The position numbers were made by a program, and so were the translations under genes. Positions 59,739 through 64,000 of a stretch of DNA of 64,000 bases are shown in pieces; within the stretch, counting starts at the first letter, position 1; the number at the start of each line of letters is the position of its first letter. The notes beneath the pieces were generated by a model. It was given only the letters and a program-made list of their open reading frames with translations. It was not told where the DNA came from and ran no database searches. The stretch comes from Odiellus spinosus (taxonomy: Eukaryota > Arthropoda > Arachnida > Opiliones > Phalangiidae), in NCBI GenBank assembly GCA_963920705.1, contig OY987226.1:13704501-13768500 (forward strand), in the 5' to 3' direction.

Positions 59739-59836
59739 ACTCTTTGCGAATCCTTGTTAAGCCTATTTTATTCATATTTTTTACTACTAGTGAATACTTC
59801 TCATGATTTTAATGTTGCGTTTCATTCTCCCTTTAA
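59739..59836 (-). mobile_element. F1 foldback MITE, end fragment
   Basis: GAATCCTTGTTAAGCCTATT, then TTTTTTACTACTAG and TGTTGCGTTTCATTCTCCCT with TTAA; the right arm only, diverged. Confidence 0.6.
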
Positions 59837-60715
59837 GGACCCCGATAGAGGTCTTTAGCTCTGAACGTGATGAAAACTCAAATCTACTTGGAACTAGAGT
59901 ATATTTATTCACGACCACACGAACCCTTACCTAGCGGCTAAAGTTTTTGACCGCGCCTTGCCTGCGTTTTATAGTATAAATATATTTTACCTCGATTTGA
60001 CAGCCTTCGCGTTGTATCTGTATAGGTTCCGTTCGTATTGAAGTAGTATAAACAAATAAAAGAGATATCTGGTAACCCTATAGCTTCGTACCCGTTGCCA
60101 TCTTATAGTGAAATTGTTTATGTATTATCTAGAATTTAAGACTATAAGATGCAGGAGAGAGAGAAGGGCGGTGTGGTGAACTAGAGACGTGACCCGATTC
60201 ACCCGAAGCTGTTTTCTTTTTTTATTTTCAAACAAATTGAACTCGACTTCCGACACCCTCCGTTCATCCGTGTATATGTTTTTCAGCTTGTGGCTTCATT
60301 CTATATATTAAAGTTATATTCGCTTCTTTGAATGCAAATACGTACTAACTCAATCATATTTCTTATTTCAACAGCTGTTGAGAGATATAGTTCAAATTGT
60401 TTAGAACGTTAAGAAAATACTCAATAAACGCCTATACGTGCTTCTCTTATCCAATGACTTATATTAAGTCTTAGGGAATACACCTTGGTTAAAATTGACC
60501 CAAAAAGTCGGACAACTTTTGAAATATGGTCTAGAAATTAAGTTCGTTAAAAGGTTAGAGAAGAGGAATATAAGAGAAGTTCCTTCGAGAAATCGAATAA
60601 TTATGAAAATTTCGGATATTATGTTTAGCGAACTAATTTACTCCGGGATTAACTGCTGTTAAGATTTTTAGCAATTTTAAAGGGAGGTTGAAATCTGAAT
60701 TTAAGGTATCTCTAA
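59837..60715. other. Intron, no exon seen
   Basis: Unique AT-rich DNA. Confidence 0.4.
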
Positions 60716-61690
60716 ACAATTCCTTATTAATTAATTTAAAATAATAAAATTGGCAAAAGCCACTCGTTAAAGATTATTCCGCCACTGATAGAAATCGAGC
60801 AAAATCCCAAAAAATGACCCCTATCTTAAAATGGCCCAAACTTTTCTCTATTAGCACCTAGGCATAAACCGATAGCACCATTAGAAAGAAGACATTCCAT
60901 AGATTAATTTAAAATAATAAAATTGACATGAGCCACTCGTTAAAGATAATCCTGCCACTGATAGAAATCGAGCAAAAACACAAAAATGACCCTTATCTTA
61001 AAATGGCCGTAACTTTTCTCTACTAGCATCTATGCATAAACCGATAGCACCATTAAAAAGAAGAAATTCCATAGATTAATTTAAAACAATAAAATTGACA
61101 TGAGCCACTTGTTAAAGATTATTCCGCCGCTGATAGAAATCGAGCAAAAACCCAAAAATGACCCTTATCTTAAAATGGCCGTAACTTTTCTCTACTAGCA
61201 TCTAGGCATAAACCGATCGCACCATTAGAAAGAAGACATTCCATAGATTAATTTAAAATAATAAAATTGACATGAGCCACTCGTTAAAGATTACTCCGCC
61301 ACTGATAGAAATCGAGCCAAAACCCAAAATTGACCCTTATCTTAAAATGGCCGTAACTTTTCTCTAATTATCATCTAGGTATAAACTGATAGCACCATTA
61401 AAAAGAAGACATTCCATAGATTAATTTAAAAAAATAAAATTGACATGAGCCGCTCATTAAAGATTATTCCGCCACTGATAGAAATCGAGCAAAAACTCAA
61501 ATATGACCCCTATCTTAGGATGACCGTAACTTTTCTCTACTAGCATCTATGCATAAACCGATCGCACCATTAGAAAGAAGACATTCCATAGTTTAATTTA
61601 AAATAATAAAATTGACATGAGCCACTCGTTAAAGATTATTCCTGCTCTGTATTATTATTATTATTATTATTGTTCCGCCACCCTGATAAA
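60716..61690 (+). repeat. 172-bp satellite array, five monomers plus partial
   Basis: TTAATTTAAAATAATAAAAT-type landmarks start at 60731, 60904, 61076, 61248, 61421 and 61593, giving periods of 172-173. Each monomer has CACTCGTTAAAGATTATTCC, GATAGAAATCGAGCAAAA, AAATGGCCGTAACTTTTCTC and GCATAAACCGATAGCACC. The last monomer is broken by an (ATT)n expansion. Confidence 0.97.
61651..61671 (+). repeat. (ATT)n microsatellite inside a satellite monomer
   Basis: About seven ATT units lie between two copies of TTCC within the last monomer. Confidence 0.9.
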
Positions 61691-62227
61691 TTTATATATA
61701 GGCATAGATAACCAATTTAATATTACCGTTGATTTAAGCTTATGTTATGTCTCTTGCAGGAGTAATTATCAAGGAAAATATAGTCTGAAAATCGAAAATT
61801 GCAGAAAGTAGTCTATAGTTTCAAAACCAGTATATTTTAACGCGTAAAAATCACTTTTATTTTAATTGGATTCCCTTTTTTGAAAACCAATTCTCATTAA
61901 GCCTTGGAATCCTTTCAAAAGCTGAAACAAGTTATCATTGTATCTTTAAATCGCTGGTATAATCCTCGCGTTTGTCTCATTTGTCAGAGAAAACCACCAT
62001 GGATAATCAATCGGATTAATTTTTATTTTCTTTTTACCCAGCTTACTTCGCTCTTATACTTTTTAATAAGAAATGATTCCGAGCCTGAAATTAAGCTTTA
62101 TTATCATTTATCCATTTTTTTCAGCCAGTGAAGTATATTATGGGGAGGGGGTGTAAAACTCCATTACCTATCGATTTGAAAAACGCATTCGTTGCGACTT
62201 TATATACTCGTTAGTTCAAAAAAAAGC
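61691..62227. other. Intron, no exon seen
   Basis: Unique AT-rich DNA with short uninformative open frames. Confidence 0.4.
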
Positions 62228-62590
62228 TTAAAGTGACGCTTTCACCGAGTTCTGATGAAAACGAAATATAATTTAAGTATCATTTTTAGAAATCTTCGTT
62301 AAAAAACGACTCAAAATGTATATGCTGATGTCATAGAAAAAATTACAACAAATTAAACAGAAACATTATACGCAATGCTTCATCGTTACGGTCGCGTGGC
62401 TATTATAGAGCCAATCAAAAATTTTCACACGTTCTTACACGTGATTCTGTTACTTTCACGCGGTTTCTTTCGTGAAAGTACCTAATCCAGAAAGTACTAC
62501 ATTTTAATTTGAGACTTATGGCTAATTACATTCCAGAAACATTCTACGTCATCAAGCGGAACAATTTTATCAATGTATATAATTTTCGTA
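62228..62590 (+). mobile_element. F2 MITE, right end replaced
   Basis: TTAAAGTGACGCTTTCACCG at the left, then GGTCGCGTGGCTATTATAGA, AAAGTACCTAATCCAGAAAG and GCTAATTACATTCCAGAAAC. The usual right end is missing and the sequence runs into a GTCTGTCTGTCGGTC tag. Confidence 0.78.
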
Positions 62591-62643
62591 CGTCTGTCTG
62601 TCGGTCAGGAACGATGAAGTTTGCACGTGACAATTGTTTTCAG

Positions 62644-62878
62644 TTAAAGGGAGAATGCAACCTAACATTAAGTGATTTTTTGTCGATTCCTTATCGTTTA
62701 AATAGGCCTAATCCACCAATAAAAAAATTACAAACAAATATTAAATTAGAAATAAATATAAAACTTAGGCTAAGCTGGATTCATGGAGATCCTGGACTCC
62801 CCATATAAGGACATCTCCATGAATCCATATAAGCCTATTTTTATTGTAAGTTTTAAATATACATAATCCATAGGCCTA
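62644..62878. mobile_element. F1 foldback MITE, shortened
   Basis: TTAAAGGGAGAATGCAACCT, CGATTCCTTATCGTTTAAAT, then a short centre with GGATTCATGGAGATCCTG / CATCTCCATGAATCC, and a right arm that ends near ATAATCCATAGGCCT. Confidence 0.83.
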
Positions 62879-63749
62879 CGAAAAAATTGTTTCATCATCA
62901 CTTTTGTTTTTTCTTTCTTATTTTATTTTTATTTTTATTTTTCTTTGCTCGTTCCCAATTTCTTTTCCATCATATCACGAAGAAAATAAATTTATAGTTG
63001 ATCTCAGTTTGAGTTTTAAATGTACTCGAGGCTAGGCTCCACCTACTTCCGAGTAACGAAATACTAACGATTAAATTAATTCTAAATTTGCGCGTACTGA
63101 ACATACAAACAGATTCCTATTTTATTTTTCGTATTAGGAGCAGAAAAAGATTCGTTTAAACAACTGGAACTAATGTTAAAAAGGTACCCGTCTAATACGG
63201 CCATTTCTCCTTGTCCCCCTTCTTTAATTGATAAGTTCAAGAAGGTTGAATGAACCAAAAATACAAATAATAATACTACGGAAAAGGAGGAAGGTAAAAG
63301 GGAGTATAAAAGAAAAACTAAAATTGATTTTTCCGCTATGATACATTGGTTTTTTCCGGAGCCCGCCCCAAATACCCTGTTTTTATCTACAAGTATTGGA
63401 TAGATGTATATACGTATCAAATGGGAAATAAATTTGACTTTACGCTTCGTTCGCTGATACAAGTACAGGACACTGATACGCACTCGCAAAAACAACGAGA
63501 TATTACGAATGTCCTCAAAAATGGACCATCATGAATAGAATTAGAGGCGTATCACCAGAAGGGGATAAGGGAAAGAGTAATTATATAATTAAATCATAAT
63601 ATATAATTATCTATATACATTTATGTCTGTCTGTCGGTCGGGAACGCGACGTTAACAAAGTGAGAAAAACTGAAACGAATTGATACACCAACACCCCCTT
63701 TATTTGCCAATTTTCCAATATTGAGGGCGCAGTTAACCAAATATTTTGC
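62879..63749. other. Intron, no gene supported
   Basis: A - strand frame of 137 codons (63082-63495) has hydrophobic stretches but no domain and no coding-like composition. Tag TCTGTCTGTCGGTCGGGAAC at about 63627. Confidence 0.4.
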
Positions 63750-63831
63750 GGACGCGTCTATCCCGTTACCGTGGTAACACGACGCAGTAACATCTACGTC
63801 GTGATGCCACGGTAACGGGAGAGACGCATCC
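63750..63831. repeat. Hairpin with 35-bp stem, 12-base loop
   Basis: Left arm 63750-63784 and right arm 63797-63831 match at about 31 of 35 positions (CCCGTTACCGTGG / CCACGGTAACGGG). The left arm contains GTTACCGTGGTAAC, which resembles an RFX-type X-box palindrome. Confidence 0.85.
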
Positions 63832-64000
63832 TAAAAATCGCTGAACGATCCCGCCACCTATCGAGAAAAAAGTCTACTTTTGTTTCAGGAGCGTGTACTG
63901 GATTTTATAAAATATAGGTGGCATTGGACACACAATGTTCAACTTTTCAATGTAGTTCATGAAAACTTCCCTTGACGTCAAATGAAAATATAAATATCTC

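Noticed and set aside
63082-63495. 137-codon minus-strand open frame with hydrophobic segments
   Set aside because: T-rich/A-rich composition alone gives such hydrophobic peptides; no domain or conserved motif seen.

Overview
This is 64 kb of AT-rich eukaryotic DNA that is almost entirely non-coding. The one gene part I can identify is a short 5' coding exon of a class I (unconventional) myosin on the + strand at 39418-39564. It has a good splice acceptor, an in-frame stop just upstream of the ATG, and a good donor. The next exon, which should begin with the residues TYIG, is not seen in the remaining 24 kb, so most of the window is probably upstream flank or 5'-UTR intron (1-39417) and a very long first coding intron (39565-64000). 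This architecture, together with dense small DNA transposons and minisatellites, indicates an animal, most likely an invertebrate. Degenerate TTAGG-like repeats near the left end hint weakly at an arthropod. I cannot name the species.

Layout. 0-5.5 kb: two nearly identical 2.39-kb tandem units, each starting with a perfect small hairpin, followed by an inverted fragment of the unit that forms a palindrome with 200-bp arms. 5.5-24 kb: unique AT-rich DNA with minisatellites (7.7-8.2, 11.8-12.2, 22.0-22.6, 23.5-23.9 kb) and many short inverted-repeat transposons. 24-39 kb: more of the same, including two copies of a 340-347 bp element with 7-bp target duplications and a large foldback element that carries a nested insertion. 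38.8-39.26 kb: a 23-bp minisatellite just upstream of the myosin exon. 40-54 kb: minisatellites, a foldback element able to form a long hairpin (49.2-49.7 kb), a very fresh-looking inverted-repeat element (50.34-50.69 kb) and an older copy of a 172-bp satellite (45.4 kb). 54-64 kb: mostly unique DNA, a five-monomer array of the same satellite (60.7-61.7 kb), further transposon copies and a 35-bp-stem hairpin near the right edge.

The mobile elements seen are short and non-autonomous; I found no transposase or reverse transcriptase coding sequence. Three of the commonest families (here called F1, F2, F3) share the terminal sequence TTAAAGKGR and TTAA ends, so they were probably moved by one TTAA-targeting transposase. 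One additional exon-like island on the - strand (58938-59042) has a strong acceptor, an ATG and GC-rich third codon positions. It is the best lead for an unannotated gene nested in the myosin intron.
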